From NCBI RefSeq assembly GCF_006715395.1, contig NZ_VFNC01000001.1, positions 4,092,001 through 4,156,000 of the forward strand: 64,000 nt of DNA, in the 5' to 3' direction. The notes below the pieces were generated by a model that saw only the letters and a list, made by a program, of their open reading frames with translations, was not told the DNA's origin and did not search any database. Every line of letters begins with the position of its first letter. Position 1 is the first letter of the stretch. Positions 1-8,211 of this stretch are shown one piece after another. The translations under genes were made by a program, and so were the position numbers. Source of the stretch: Streptomyces sp. SLBN-31 (GTDB taxonomy: Bacteria; Actinomycetota; Actinomycetes; Streptomycetales; Streptomycetaceae).

Positions 1-224
1 GCGGCGCACACCCGCACCGGCTCCATCCGCACCGCGAGGTCGCGGTGCCAGCGCTCGGGCAGATCGGTCCGTCCCTCGTTGAGGACGGTCAGGCTCATCA
101 GATGCCAGCGCAGCTCGAGCGGCCGCTGCCGGGCGACCTCGAGGATCCAGCGGGAGGTCATCCACGCCCAGGGGCAGGTCGGGTCGAACCAGAAATCCAC
201 CGGGGTTGGGGTGTCGTACCGCAA
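1..224 (-). CDS. DsbA-like thioredoxin-fold protein (mycothiol-dependent nitroreductase type), 3' part outside window
   Basis: The visible N-terminal 74 codons read leftward and contain [17 protein letters not shown] followed by [11 protein letters not shown], which match the actinobacterial DsbA-like family typified by Rv2466c. That family uses a cysteine in a CPWC or CPWA loop with mycothiol to reduce electrophiles. Here only the first loop cysteine is present (CPWA). The start was placed at TTG (222-224 on the complement) because GAGGAGG lies five bases upstream and no ATG exists in frame. The gene runs off the left edge and diverges from the methyltransferase gene at 436. It may be a flanking housekeeping gene rather than part of the cluster. 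Confidence 0.75.
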   Translation of the reverse strand, partial: MRYDTPTPVDFWFDPTCPWAWMTSRWILEVARQRPLELRWHLMSLTVLNEGRTDLPERWHRDLAVRMEPVRVCA

Positions 225-307
225 CGGGGCCTCCTCGACGTAGCCGGGCCGGAACAATTTGACAAGCCGCCCCGGAATTTCACTGGAGCAGCGCTGGACG
301 GAGCCCT

Positions 308-335
308 GTTCAACCGCTCAATTCCCCGGTTGAAC
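308..335. promoter_or_regulatory. StrR-type inverted repeat upstream of the O-methyltransferase gene
   Basis: GTTCAACCG, ten bases, CGGTTGAAC form a perfect 9-bp inverted repeat in the 211-bp gap between two divergent genes. It resembles the StrR-family consensus GTTCRACTG-N11-CAGTYGAAC, with a spacer one base shorter. An StrR-type activator is encoded at 48599-49681, so this is a plausible activator site for the rightward tailoring operon that starts at 436. Confidence 0.6.
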
Positions 336-435
336 ATCCCGGAAGGCGTGGTGGGAATACGGAAGTTGCGGGTTCCCAAATCGCCGACCTATGGTCTGGA
401 AATCCACGAAAAAAAGGCGCTCCGAAAGGAAAGGC

Positions 436-1464
436 ATGTCCGTGCTGCCCGAGGTTCGCGACCAGTCAGACTCCTATGCGCTGCTCCATCTCATCCAGGG
501 CGCGGTGATCACCCAGGCTCTTTCGGTCGCGGCCCGGCTCGGCGTCGCGGACGTGCTGGCCGGCGGCCCGCTGTCCGTGACCGACATCGCGGCCCGCGTC
601 GGCTCCGACCCGCAGGCGACCCACCGCCTGCTGCGCGCACTCGCCGGCCATGAGGTGTTCGCCCGGCGTGCGGACGGCCGCTACGAGAACACCCCGATGT
701 CCGAGCACCTGCGGGAGGACGCCCCGGACTCGATGCGCGGCTTCGCCGTGCTGATGAGCCACCCCACGCTGTGGGAGGAGTGGGGGCACCTGGCCGCCAC
801 GGTGGAGAGCGGCGAGGCCAACCTGCCCAAGCTGCGCGGCATGGGCGCGCTGGACTTCTTCCACGCCAACCTCGACTACGCCCGGGTGTTCTTCGAGGCG
901 TTCGGCGGGCTCTCGGCCTCCGAGACCGACCCGATCCTGGCCGCCTACGACTTCTCCGTCTTCGGCACGGTCGTGGACGTCATCGCCGGCCGCGGCAACC
1001 TGCTGGCGGGCATCCTGAAGCAGGCACCGGACACCAAGGGCGTGCTGTACGACTCCAAGATCGCCACCGTCGACTCGCCGGCGCTGTTCGAGGCGGCCGG
1101 GGTCGCCGACCGGTTCACCATCGAGCACGGCGGCTACCTCGACAAGCTGCCCACCGGCGGCGACGCCTACGTCTTCAAGCACATCATCCACGACTTCTCC
1201 CGGGCCGACGCCATCACCGCGCTGCGCAACGCGCGCGAGGCGATCGCCCCCGGCGGCAAGCTCCTCGTCATCGAGTACGTGATCCCCGAGAGCAACGAAA
1301 AGCACCTGGGCAACACCATCGACCTCTGGCTGATGCTGATGCTCGGCGCCCAGGAGCGCACCCTCGCCGAGTACACCGAACTGTTCGCCGAGGCCGGCTT
1401 CCAGCTCACCCGGGCCGTGCCCACCAGCGCGCCGATCTCGGTCATCGAGGGCATCCCGGTCTGA
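436..1464 (+). CDS. SAM-dependent O-methyltransferase (plant-type dimeric, Methyltransf_2)
   Basis: 342 residues. An N-terminal winged-helix dimerisation region (about 10-100, with ALSVAARLGVADVLAGGPLS) is followed by a Rossmann SAM domain. This is the architecture of polyketide O-methyltransferases such as carminomycin 4-O-methyltransferase, which methylate phenolic hydroxyls. Glycine motif I is degenerate: DVIAGRGNL (about 180-188) instead of the usual DxGGGxG. The IIHDFSRADA segment near 250 matches the usual catalytic-His region. ATG 436 is preceded by GAAAGGAAAGG. A longer frame to 391 exists but lacks a ribosome site. It is the first gene of a rightward tailoring run behind an StrR-type palindrome. 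The methylated substrate cannot be told from sequence. Confidence 0.85.
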   Translation: MSVLPEVRDQSDSYALLHLIQGAVITQALSVAARLGVADVLAGGPLSVTDIAARVGSDPQATHRLLRALAGHEVFARRADGRYENTPMSEHLREDAPDSMRGFAVLMSHPTLWEEWGHLAATVESGEANLPKLRGMGALDFFHANLDYARVFFEAFGGLSASETDPILAAYDFSVFGTVVDVIAGRGNLLAGILKQAPDTKGVLYDSKIATVDSPALFEAAGVADRFTIEHGGYLDKLPTGGDAYVFKHIIHDFSRADAITALRNAREAIAPGGKLLVIEYVIPESNEKHLGNTIDLWLMLMLGAQERTLAEYTELFAEAGFQLTRAVPTSAPISVIEGIPV

Positions 1465-1500
1465 ACGACCCCGCGCACCGCACCCGACTTGTCACGGGTG

Positions 1501-1617
1501 TCGGCCGGTGGCCGCAGACACCGCATCGTCCTGGAGGCGGTTCGCCTTTCCCTGCCCTGCTCCGCAGGAGCTTCGTTTCCTCCCCGGCCTGAAGGCCGGC
1601 ATATCCACGAAGGAATC
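1501..1617. repeat. Solo IS200/IS605-type end, copy 1 (matches complement of 63466-63582)
   Basis: About 117 bp that match, in inverse orientation, the sequence between the MFS gene and the tnpB start near 63.5 kb. The core from TTCGCCTTTCCCTGCCCTGC to the CCGGCC-TGAA-GGCCGG hairpin (1584-1599) is nearly identical. No transposase is present here, so it looks like a terminal remnant. The end carries GAAGGA (1609-1614), which serves as ribosome site for the gene at 1621. Confidence 0.7.
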
Positions 1618-1620
1618 CCG

Positions 1621-2061
1621 ATGACTGCACGGATGGACAACCCCTCCCTGGTCGTTCCCGGCGCCCTGCAGCCCCTGCTCGACCTGACCGAGGTCATCGG
1701 CAAGACGGGCGTGCCCAAGACCACCCTCGATCTGGTCCGGCTGCGCGTCAGCGAGATCAACGGCCGCGTCTACACCTTCCCCGACGAGCAGGCGGGCGCG
1801 TGGGACGCGCGGCTGCCCCGGGTGGCCGGCTGGCGCACCGAGTCCTGCTTCGACGAGGCCGAGCGGCACGCGCTGGAGATGGCCGAGGCCGTCACCCTGA
1901 TGACCGACCCCCAGGACATGGCCTCCGACGAGGTCTGGGAGAAGTCCGCCCAGTACTACACCGACGAGCAACTCGGCGCCCTGGTCATGCACATCGGCCT
2001 GGTCAACCTGTGGAACCGGGTCAACGTCGCCACCCGCCAGGACGACGCGGCCTGGCGCTGA
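1621..2061 (+). CDS. Carboxymuconolactone decarboxylase-like (AhpD fold) protein lacking the CxxC motif
   Basis: 146 residues. The helical AhpD/CMD fold is recognisable from its resemblance to the protein at 29905-30381: LRVSEINGRVYTF here against LRASQINGCSACVF there, then a shared helix ending in LVNLWNRVNVATR. The redox pair CxxC of AhpD-type proteins is replaced by RVYT, so thiol peroxidase or disulfide chemistry is not expected. Related CMD-like proteins sit in aromatic polyketide clusters with unclear roles. ATG 1621 follows GAAGGA at six bases, and that ribosome site lies inside a transposon-end repeat. It lies 21 bp before the sulfotransferase gene. Confidence 0.8.
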   Translation: MTARMDNPSLVVPGALQPLLDLTEVIGKTGVPKTTLDLVRLRVSEINGRVYTFPDEQAGAWDARLPRVAGWRTESCFDEAERHALEMAEAVTLMTDPQDMASDEVWEKSAQYYTDEQLGALVMHIGLVNLWNRVNVATRQDDAAWR

Positions 2062-2082
2062 GATCAGGGAAGAGGGCCCATC

Positions 2083-2742
2083 GTGCTCACGCTCATCAAC
2101 GCCGGTCTGGGCAGGACCGGCACGACCTCGCTGAAGGCGGCCCTGGACCGGCTCGATTGCGGCCCGTCCTTCCACATGTTCGACATCGTCGGCGACGCCG
2201 AACGGCTGCGGCAGTGGGAGGAGGTCGTCTGCGACGGCGAACGCCCCGACTGGACGGCCCTGTTCGACGGCTACCAGGCCGCGGTGGACGGCCCCTGCGC
2301 CCTGTACTACCGGCAGCTCAGCCAGGCCTTCCCCGACGCCAAGGTGATCCTCACGGTGCGCGACGCCGACAGCTGGTACCGCAGCACCCACGACACCCTG
2401 TACCAGTTCGCGCTGCGCAGCATGGCCAACCCGCCCGAGCCCGGCAGTGCGCAGGCCCGGCTGCTGCGCATCACCCGCGCCATGGTCTGGGACGGGCTGT
2501 TCGGCGGCCGGTTCGCCGACAAGGACCACGCCATCGACGTCTACCACCGGCACAACGAGGACGTGGTGCGGACCCTGGGCGCGGACAACGTCCTCGTCTA
2601 CGACGTGCAGCAGGGCTGGGAGCCGCTGTGCGACCTCCTCGGTGTCGACGTGCCGCACGAGGCCTTCCCGCGCACCAACGACACCGCGTCCATGCGGCAG
2701 CGGATCGCCCGGGCGGCCGGTACTGCGGCCGCCACCGGTTGA
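2083..2742 (+). CDS. Sulfotransferase family protein (PAPS-dependent)
   Basis: 219 residues. GLGRTGTTSLKAAL at about 8-21 is the 5'-phosphosulfate-binding P-loop of sulfotransferases. KVILTVRDADSWYRS near 90-104 matches the 3'-phosphate-binding strand-helix (xxRxxxxxxxS). Members transfer sulfate from PAPS to hydroxyls and act in the cytoplasm. The start is GTG 2083, 21 bp after the CMD-like gene, and the epimerase gene follows 19 bp later, so it is in an operon. A PAPS-forming CysN/CysD/CysC set at 17-20 kb fits this enzyme. Some bacterial proteins of this subgroup have no proven activity, so the acceptor is unknown. Confidence 0.8.
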   Translation: MLTLINAGLGRTGTTSLKAALDRLDCGPSFHMFDIVGDAERLRQWEEVVCDGERPDWTALFDGYQAAVDGPCALYYRQLSQAFPDAKVILTVRDADSWYRSTHDTLYQFALRSMANPPEPGSAQARLLRITRAMVWDGLFGGRFADKDHAIDVYHRHNEDVVRTLGADNVLVYDVQQGWEPLCDLLGVDVPHEAFPRTNDTASMRQRIARAAGTAAATG

Positions 2743-2761
2743 GTTCGGCGAGGAGACTACG

Positions 2762-3361
2762 GTGCTGATAACGGAAATGACGGTCCCCGGCGCCTACCGC
2801 CTGCAGCCGGAGGCATTGGAGGACCGCCGGGGCCACTTCTTCGAGTCCGTGCGCGCCAGCGAGCTGCTGGCCGCCAGCGGCTGGGAGTTCACGGTCCGCC
2901 AGGTCAACTACTCGGTGTCGCGGCGCAACACCCTGCGGGGCATCCACGGCACCACGGTGCCGCCCGGCCAGGACAAGTTCGTCACCTGCGTGCGCGGCAG
3001 CGCCCTGGACATCGCCGTCGACCTGCGCGTCGGCTCGCCGACGTTCGGCCACTACGACGTCACCCTGCAAAGCCCCCAGACGAAGACGGCCGTGTACCTG
3101 CCCGACGGGGTCGGGCACGCCTTCCTCGCCCTGAGCGACGACACCTGCATGAGCTACCTGTGCTCGCAGGAGTACGTCCCCGGCACGATGATCGACGTCG
3201 ACGCGCTCGACCCGGACCTGGCCCTGCCCTGGGACTTGAAGGAGCCGCCGATCCGCTCGGACAAGGACGCCGCGGCGCCCACCCTGGCCCAGGCGGCGGC
3301 GGCCGGCCTGCTGCCCACCTACGCCCAGTGCCCGCCGCGCCCGCTGACCGCCACACGCTAG
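2762..3361 (+). CDS. dTDP-4-keto-6-deoxyhexose 3,5- or 5-epimerase (RmlC family)
   Basis: 199 residues, typical for the cupin RmlC family, which epimerises dTDP-4-keto-6-deoxyglucose at C3 and/or C5. The family signature is clear: RRNTLRGIHG (catalytic His), GSALDIAVDLRVGSPTFG and YLPDGVGHAFLALSD. The usual Tyr after GLH is replaced (GIHGTT), which could affect which carbon is epimerised. The start is GTG 2762 after GAGGAG. It is the last gene of the 436-3361 run and is followed by a strong terminator. It works with the thymidylyltransferase (4679) and ketoreductase (3454). No 4,6-dehydratase is in the window. Confidence 0.87.
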   Translation: MLITEMTVPGAYRLQPEALEDRRGHFFESVRASELLAASGWEFTVRQVNYSVSRRNTLRGIHGTTVPPGQDKFVTCVRGSALDIAVDLRVGSPTFGHYDVTLQSPQTKTAVYLPDGVGHAFLALSDDTCMSYLCSQEYVPGTMIDVDALDPDLALPWDLKEPPIRSDKDAAAPTLAQAAAAGLLPTYAQCPPRPLTATR

Positions 3362-3382
3362 GCGGGCGTGCGCGGCGGGAGT

Positions 3383-3426
3383 GGCAGACGGCGGGCGGCA
3401 TCCTCGGATGCCGCCCGCCGTCTGCC
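3383..3426. terminator. Rho-independent terminator between convergent genes
   Basis: A perfect 19-bp stem (3383-3401 with 3408-3426), six-base loop CCTCGG, followed on the + strand by TGCTTTTTTC. It separates the rightward tailoring run from the leftward ketoreductase gene ending at 3454. Confidence 0.92.
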
Positions 3427-3453
3427 TGCTTTTTTCGGTGCGCCCGGCGCCCC

Positions 3454-4482
3454 TCACCGGCCGGCGCCCACCAGGTTCTGCCCGTCGAGGGCGTGCGCGC
3501 GGATGCCGGCCATCAGCCCCGCCTGCCGCACCAGGTCGCGGTGGTGTTCCGCCCGCGCCACCGGGTTTTGTACGGCCTCGTGGAACGTGGTGAACACCCC
3601 GAGGAACTGATCCGAGGCCGAGGCCCGGATCCGCGTCTCGCGGTCCTTCTGCTCAAGGCGCAGCACCGGGCGGGCGCTCGCCGAGGGCGTGAACGCCCAC
3701 TCCAGCACCAGCCGCCCCTCGCTGCCCCACAGCTCATAGGCCGACCGGTAGCCGTGGGACAGCCCGAAGGAGCAGTGCGCGCTCACCCCGTCGTCGTCAC
3801 CCAGCAGCGCCGCCCCGGACACATCCACCCCCAGACCCGGATCGAACCTCAAGGCCGCTCCCAGCACCCGCGCCGACGCACCCAGGTAGGCCTGGGCCGC
3901 GCGCACCGGATAGCAGCCGACCTCCCACAGCGCCCCGCCGCCCAGGTCCGCCTGGTACTTGATGCCGCGCGGATCGGTCGGCGGAATGCCGAACGTGCCG
4001 TGGTAGGAGCGCAGTTGCCCGATCGCCCCGTCGGCGAGCAGCGCCTGCGCCTGGCTGTGCTGGGGGTGGCGCAGGAACGCGAAGTTCTCCATCAGGGCCA
4101 GACCGCGCTCCTCGGCGAGCGCGACCAAGTCGCGGGCGGTGTCTTCGGCGGGCACCGCGGGCTTTTCGATCAGGACGTGCTTTCCCGCCTCGAGCGCCCG
4201 CCGCGCCCAGGTGGCGTGCTCGCTGTTGGGCAGCGGGATGTAGACCGCGTCGATGCCGGGCACCTCCAGGAGGCGCTCGTAGCCCTCGACGGCCGCGCAG
4301 CCGGCGCCGGCCGCCACCCGCCGGGCCTTGTCCACCGAGCGGCTGGCGAGGGCCACCAGATGGAACGGTGAGCGGCGGATCGCGGGCAGGGCCCGGCGCA
4401 CGGCGATGTCGGCGCATCCGATGATGCCGATACCGGCCCTCTGCTCGGATTCGAGATCGGGCGTCAGATCTTCGTTTTCCAC
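3454..4482 (-). CDS. NDP-hexose 3-ketoreductase (Gfo/Idh/MocA family)
   Basis: 342 residues. The N-terminal NAD(P)-binding segment is IGIIGCADIAVRRALPAI and the Gfo/Idh signature EKP lies in HVLIEKPAVP. Family members in deoxysugar pathways reduce the 3-keto group of 2,6-dideoxy NDP-sugars (TylCII, KijD10 group). The start was taken at GTG 4482, after AGGTGG; an in-frame ATG at 4515 would add 11 residues. The gene diverges from the thymidylyltransferase at 4679 and converges with the epimerase. Sugar 2,3-dehydratase, normally its upstream partner, is not in the window. Other sugar dehydrogenation roles of this broad family cannot be excluded. Confidence 0.8.
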   Translation of the reverse strand: MENEDLTPDLESEQRAGIGIIGCADIAVRRALPAIRRSPFHLVALASRSVDKARRVAAGAGCAAVEGYERLLEVPGIDAVYIPLPNSEHATWARRALEAGKHVLIEKPAVPAEDTARDLVALAEERGLALMENFAFLRHPQHSQAQALLADGAIGQLRSYHGTFGIPPTDPRGIKYQADLGGGALWEVGCYPVRAAQAYLGASARVLGAALRFDPGLGVDVSGAALLGDDDGVSAHCSFGLSHGYRSAYELWGSEGRLVLEWAFTPSASARPVLRLEQKDRETRIRASASDQFLGVFTTFHEAVQNPVARAEHHRDLVRQAGLMAGIRAHALDGQNLVGAGR

Positions 4483-4678
4483 GGGTCCACCTAAACGACG
4501 ACAGTAAATGCGCATGCCTGAACCGGTATGCCGTCAGCCTGAGTAAGTACACCCGTGCCTGTCAACCAGGAAGCAATTCGAATGCGGAGGCAGCCGGGGA
4601 AACTTTCGGCCGGGTGGCCGACGCCGATAAAGTGCGGGCACTGCCTAAATTGGCACGAAGTTACGAGGAGGCGCCACG

Positions 4679-5548
4679 GTGAAGGGCATCATCCTGGCCG
4701 GCGGCAATGGCACGAGGCTCCATCCGATCACTCTCGGGGTCTCCAAGCAAATGCTCCCGGTCTACGACAAGCCGATGATTTACTACCCGCTTTCGGCTCT
4801 CATGCTGGCGGGGATCACCGAAATCGAGATCATCACCACGCCCGGGGACGCGGAGATGTTCCGGCGGCTGCTGGGCGACGGCTCCTGGCTGGGCATCACC
4901 CTGACCTACGCCGAGCAGGACAAGCCCCGCGGGCTGGCGGACGCGTTCCTGGTCTCCGCCGACCACATCGGCGACGACTCCGTCGCCCTGGTGCTGGGCG
5001 ACAACATCTTCCACGGCTACGAGTTCGGGCCCATGCTCCAGCGGGCCGCGCAGGACATCGAGGGCTGCGTCCTGTTCGGCTACCAGGTCCGCGACCCCGA
5101 GCGCTACGGCGTGGGCACCCTCGACGAGCAGGGCCGGCTCATCTCCCTGGAGGAAAAGCCCGCCCACCCCACCACCAACCTGGCCATCACCGGCCTGTAC
5201 CTCTACGACAACCAGGTCGTCGACATCGCCCGCCGGCTGCGGCCCTCCGAACGCGGCGAGCTGGAGATCACCGACCTCAACCGTGTCTACCTCGAGCGCG
5301 GCCAGGCCCGCCTCATCCCCCTGGGGCGCGGCTTCGTCTGGCTGGACACCGGCACCCACGACGCGCTCATGGAGGCCGGCGACTACGTCCAGGTCCTCGA
5401 GCACCGCCAGGGCGTGCGCATCGCCTGCCTGGAGGAGATCGCCTGGCGCATGGGCTACATCGACCGGGAGTCCTGCTACCGGCTCGGCAGCCGCCTGGCC
5501 CACTCCTCCTACGGCCAGTACGTCATGGAGATGGCCCAGGCCGGCTGA
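4679..5548 (+). CDS. rmlA: Glucose-1-phosphate thymidylyltransferase
   Basis: 289 residues, full length for RmlA/StrD enzymes that join glucose-1-phosphate and dTTP to dTDP-glucose, the entry step to deoxysugars. The nucleotide-binding loop ILAGGNGTRLHPIT lies at 5-18, followed by SKQMLPVYDKPMIYYPLS, the metal site in LVLGDNIFHG and sugar contacts in EEKPAHPTTNLAITGLY. The start is GTG 4679 behind CGAGGAGG. A glycosyltransferase gene follows 60 bp downstream and is probably cotranscribed. The gene diverges from the ketoreductase gene across 196 bp. Confidence 0.93.
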   Translation: MKGIILAGGNGTRLHPITLGVSKQMLPVYDKPMIYYPLSALMLAGITEIEIITTPGDAEMFRRLLGDGSWLGITLTYAEQDKPRGLADAFLVSADHIGDDSVALVLGDNIFHGYEFGPMLQRAAQDIEGCVLFGYQVRDPERYGVGTLDEQGRLISLEEKPAHPTTNLAITGLYLYDNQVVDIARRLRPSERGELEITDLNRVYLERGQARLIPLGRGFVWLDTGTHDALMEAGDYVQVLEHRQGVRIACLEEIAWRMGYIDRESCYRLGSRLAHSSYGQYVMEMAQAG

Positions 5549-5608
5549 CCCCCCGCAACCGCATCACCGCACGCTCCCGCTCCCGCAACGGAAAGAAGTG
5601 CGACAGCG

Positions 5609-6682
5609 ATGAAAATACTGTTCACCGTCGGTGGCAGCCAGGCGGCCGTCTTCGGCGTCGCCCCGCTGGCCGCCGCCGCCCGCAACGCCGGCCACGAGAT
5701 CCTGCTGGCCGCCGACGAACCGCTGATGGCGGCCGCCCAGTCCGTCGGCCTGCCCGCCGTCTGCATCACCCCCGAGCGCATGCGCTACGGCCAGGACGCC
5801 CTGACGGCCGCCGGCCGCATCGACGCCCTGCTGGAGCTGAGCGGGCAGTGGAGCCCGGACCTGGTGGTCGGCGGCCTGTCCCACGTGCCGCGGGTGCTCG
5901 CCGCGAAGCTGAAGGTGCCCTACGTCCGCCACATCTGGCACATTGCCCCGATGGCCCGCCGCGACGCGACCGCGGTGGCCGAACTGGCCCCGCAGCTTGA
6001 GCGCCTGGGCCTTGGCGAGCTGCCGGACCCCGACCTCTTCATCGACCTGTGCCCGCCGCCGCTGCGCCCGCCCGGCGCGCCGGCCGCGCGGTCGATGCGC
6101 TGGGTGCCCCGGGTCAGCCAGCGCCGCGTCGAGCCGTGGATGTACACCCGCCCCGAAGGCCGCCGCCGGGCCCTGATCACCGCGGGCACCCGCAACCTGC
6201 TGCTGGACACCTCCGCCGGCTCGCTGCGCCCGCTGGTGGACGAGCTGACCGGCGCGGGCGTGGAGGTGCTGATCGCGGCGCTTCCCGAGGCCGCCGAGCG
6301 GTTCGGCGCCGAGCTGGGCGACGTGACCATCGGCTGGATCCCGCTGGACGTGGTCGCCCCCACCTGCGACCTCGCCGTCCACCACGGCGGTGCCACCACG
6401 GCCATGACGCTGCTCAACGCCGGGGTGCCCCAGCTGATCGTTCCCGACAACGGCTACGGCAAGGCCGTCGCCGAGGCCATCAGCGGCTACGGCGCCGCCG
6501 TACTGGTGGACCGCCACCGGCCGCAGGGACAGGACCCGCAGACGGCGATCGCGGCGGGCTGCCGCGCCCTCCTGGACGATCCCCGCTATGCGCAGCGGGC
6601 CCGCGCCGTGGCCGCGGAGGCGGCCGCGCTGCCCACCCCGGACGAGGTGCTGCGCGAGATCGAGACCCTGACCGCCCGCTGA
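5609..6682 (+). CDS. GT1-family glycosyltransferase (polyketide type)
   Basis: 357 residues. MKILFTVGGSQAAVFGVAPL opens a GT-B fold, and the donor-binding motif DLAVHHGGATTAMTLLNAGV occurs at about 255-274, as in anthracycline and aureolic acid glycosyltransferases. It should transfer a dTDP-deoxysugar to the aglycone in the cytoplasm. It is somewhat shorter than its relative at 6795-7970, with which it shares EPWMYTRPEGRRR-like and GWIPLDV-like blocks, so the two look like paralogues. It follows rmlA by 60 bp and converges on the second glycosyltransferase across a strong terminator. Confidence 0.88.
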   Translation: MKILFTVGGSQAAVFGVAPLAAAARNAGHEILLAADEPLMAAAQSVGLPAVCITPERMRYGQDALTAAGRIDALLELSGQWSPDLVVGGLSHVPRVLAAKLKVPYVRHIWHIAPMARRDATAVAELAPQLERLGLGELPDPDLFIDLCPPPLRPPGAPAARSMRWVPRVSQRRVEPWMYTRPEGRRRALITAGTRNLLLDTSAGSLRPLVDELTGAGVEVLIAALPEAAERFGAELGDVTIGWIPLDVVAPTCDLAVHHGGATTAMTLLNAGVPQLIVPDNGYGKAVAEAISGYGAAVLVDRHRPQGQDPQTAIAAGCRALLDDPRYAQRARAVAAEAAALPTPDEVLREIETLTAR

Positions 6683-6709
6683 CCGCCCAGCCCACCCGGG
6701 CATGTGTCA

Positions 6710-6768
6710 CGCCGAATCGCCCCGGGACCGACGGAGAGGTTCTCCGCGGTTCCCGGGGCGATTCGGCG
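6710..6768. terminator. Bidirectional terminator hairpin between convergent glycosyltransferase genes
   Basis: A perfect 18-bp inverted repeat, 6710-6727 with 6751-6768, and a 23-base loop that itself contains a short inverted repeat (GAGAG...TTCTC). No T-run follows, which is common for Streptomyces terminators. Confidence 0.8.
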
Positions 6769-6794
6769 TTGCCGGAGTGCCGGTGTGCCGGCCG

Positions 6795-7970
6795 TCAGAC
6801 CAGCGCCTCCAGCCGGGGCACGATCTCGGCGGGCGTGGGCAGCGTCGAGATCTCCTTGGCGACGAACTGCGTCCGCTCGGTGTAACTGGGGTTCTCCAGC
6901 AGCTCCTTGCACGCCGCGGCGATCACTTCACCGGGCGCCTTGTCGGGCTCCTGGGCCTGCGGCCACAGCGTCTTGCCGGCGCCGAAGTCGGTGATGGCCT
7001 TGGCGATGGCCTCGCGGTGGTAGTTCGGCGGGAACTCCGGCGGGTTCTCCGGGATGACCAGCTGCGGCACGCCGTTGGCCATGAGCGTGGTGGCGGTGGT
7101 CGCGCCGCCGTGGTGGACGGCCAGGTCACAGGTGGCGGCGGTGACGTCCATCGGGATCCAGCCCACGCGCGCGGTGCCCAGCTCGGCGCCGAACCGCTCC
7201 ACGGCGCCGGGGTTCGCCGCGATCAGCGCCTCCGCGCCCAGCTTCTCCAGCTCCTTGACCAGCAGCGGCATGGACCAGCCCGGGTCGCGGAACATCAGGC
7301 TGCGGAAACCCGAGGTGATCACCACGCGCTTGCGGCCCTCGGGCCGGGTGTACATCCAGCGCTCCAGCCGGCGCTGGGGGTTGCTGGGGATCCAGCGCAT
7401 CGGCTGCGCGGCCGGGTCGTGGGAGGGGCGCAGCGACGGCGGGGTGGAGTCCAGCAGCAGATCGGGCGTGAGCAGCCCGTCCACGCCCAGGCGCTCCATC
7501 TCCGGGCGCAGCTCCGCCTCGGCGCCGGGGTCGATACCGGTGAGCGGAATGCCCAGGTACTCGATGTGGCGCACGTAGGGGACCTTCAGGTGGGCGGCGA
7601 GCAGCATCGCGGCGTAGCTCTGCGAGCTGCCCACGACCACGTCCGGGGTCCAGTCCTTGGCCAGCTCCAGCAGGGACTTCACCCCGGCCAGGCCCATCTG
7701 CGCGAAGCCGCGGCCCTGCCCGAACATCTCCTCGTCGCCCAGCTCCCGGGGGAAGCGCAGCCCCTTGCCCGGGTTGCTGATCCGCATGAAGTGCCGGATC
7801 GGGTCGACGGTGAAGCAGAAGGTGGGAAGGCCGATGGCCTCCGCGGTCTCCACCCACGGTTCGTGGGCGGCCAGCATGACGTGGTGGCCCGCGTTGCGCG
7901 CGGCCGTCGCCAGCGGGGCAGCGGCATAGTAGGTGGCCTGACTGCCCGTGGTTATGAACAGGATTTTCAT
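6795..7970 (-). CDS. GT1-family glycosyltransferase (polyketide type)
   Basis: 391 residues, GT-B fold. MKILFITTGSQATYYAAAPL forms the N-terminal acceptor domain start. Toward the C-terminus are GWIPMDVTAATCDLAVHHGG and ATTLMANGVPQLVIPE, the nucleotide-sugar site of macrolide and aromatic polyketide glycosyltransferases. It is clearly related to the product of 5609-6682 but about 34 residues longer. Two transferases suggest two sugars or a disaccharide. The gene reads left from a 241-bp divergent region that holds an StrR-type inverted repeat (8077-8105). Confidence 0.88.
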   Translation of the reverse strand: MKILFITTGSQATYYAAAPLATAARNAGHHVMLAAHEPWVETAEAIGLPTFCFTVDPIRHFMRISNPGKGLRFPRELGDEEMFGQGRGFAQMGLAGVKSLLELAKDWTPDVVVGSSQSYAAMLLAAHLKVPYVRHIEYLGIPLTGIDPGAEAELRPEMERLGVDGLLTPDLLLDSTPPSLRPSHDPAAQPMRWIPSNPQRRLERWMYTRPEGRKRVVITSGFRSLMFRDPGWSMPLLVKELEKLGAEALIAANPGAVERFGAELGTARVGWIPMDVTAATCDLAVHHGGATTATTLMANGVPQLVIPENPPEFPPNYHREAIAKAITDFGAGKTLWPQAQEPDKAPGEVIAAACKELLENPSYTERTQFVAKEISTLPTPAEIVPRLEALV

Positions 7971-8076
7971 GGCACTCCGGATGCTTTTCGTGGGATGCGG
8001 CCTGCGGCATTCGCGAACTGTACCGATGGTCCGCAGCGCGGCCGTTTTCTGTCAAACACCGGCAATTGGCAAGCCC

Positions 8077-8105
8077 GTTCATTCGCGGATTTCCCGCAGT
8101 TGAAC
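8077..8105. promoter_or_regulatory. StrR-type activator site in the divergent region
   Basis: GTTCATTCG, exactly eleven bases, then CAGTTGAAC. The right half matches the StrR consensus half-site CAGTYGAAC at every base, the left half matches GTTCR.C.G less well, and the spacing is canonical. The flanks extend the dyad (CCCGTTCA with TGAACGGG). It lies 107 bp from both gene starts and could serve the glycosyltransferase (leftward) and the small gene at 8212. Confidence 0.6.
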
Positions 8106-8211
8106 GGGTTATTCTCCGGACGTCGTTGCGCACTCTTCGGCCGCTGACCATCATGAGGTCGGTACGTGGCCAGGAAGCCTCAAAAAACCGGATACCGAAA
8201 GTCGGTGGCAC

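Noticed and set aside
158..379. Leftward 73-aa frame at the left edge
   Set aside because: It runs in a different frame over the DsbA-like gene, whose CPWAW and LNEGR motifs are clear.
466..1305. Long antisense frames opposite most genes (for example 466-1305, 4661-5503, 30424-33483, 43796-47368)
   Set aside because: They mirror real genes in GC-rich DNA, show no domains and have Arg/Pro/Gly-rich sequence; the opposite strand carries clear family motifs.
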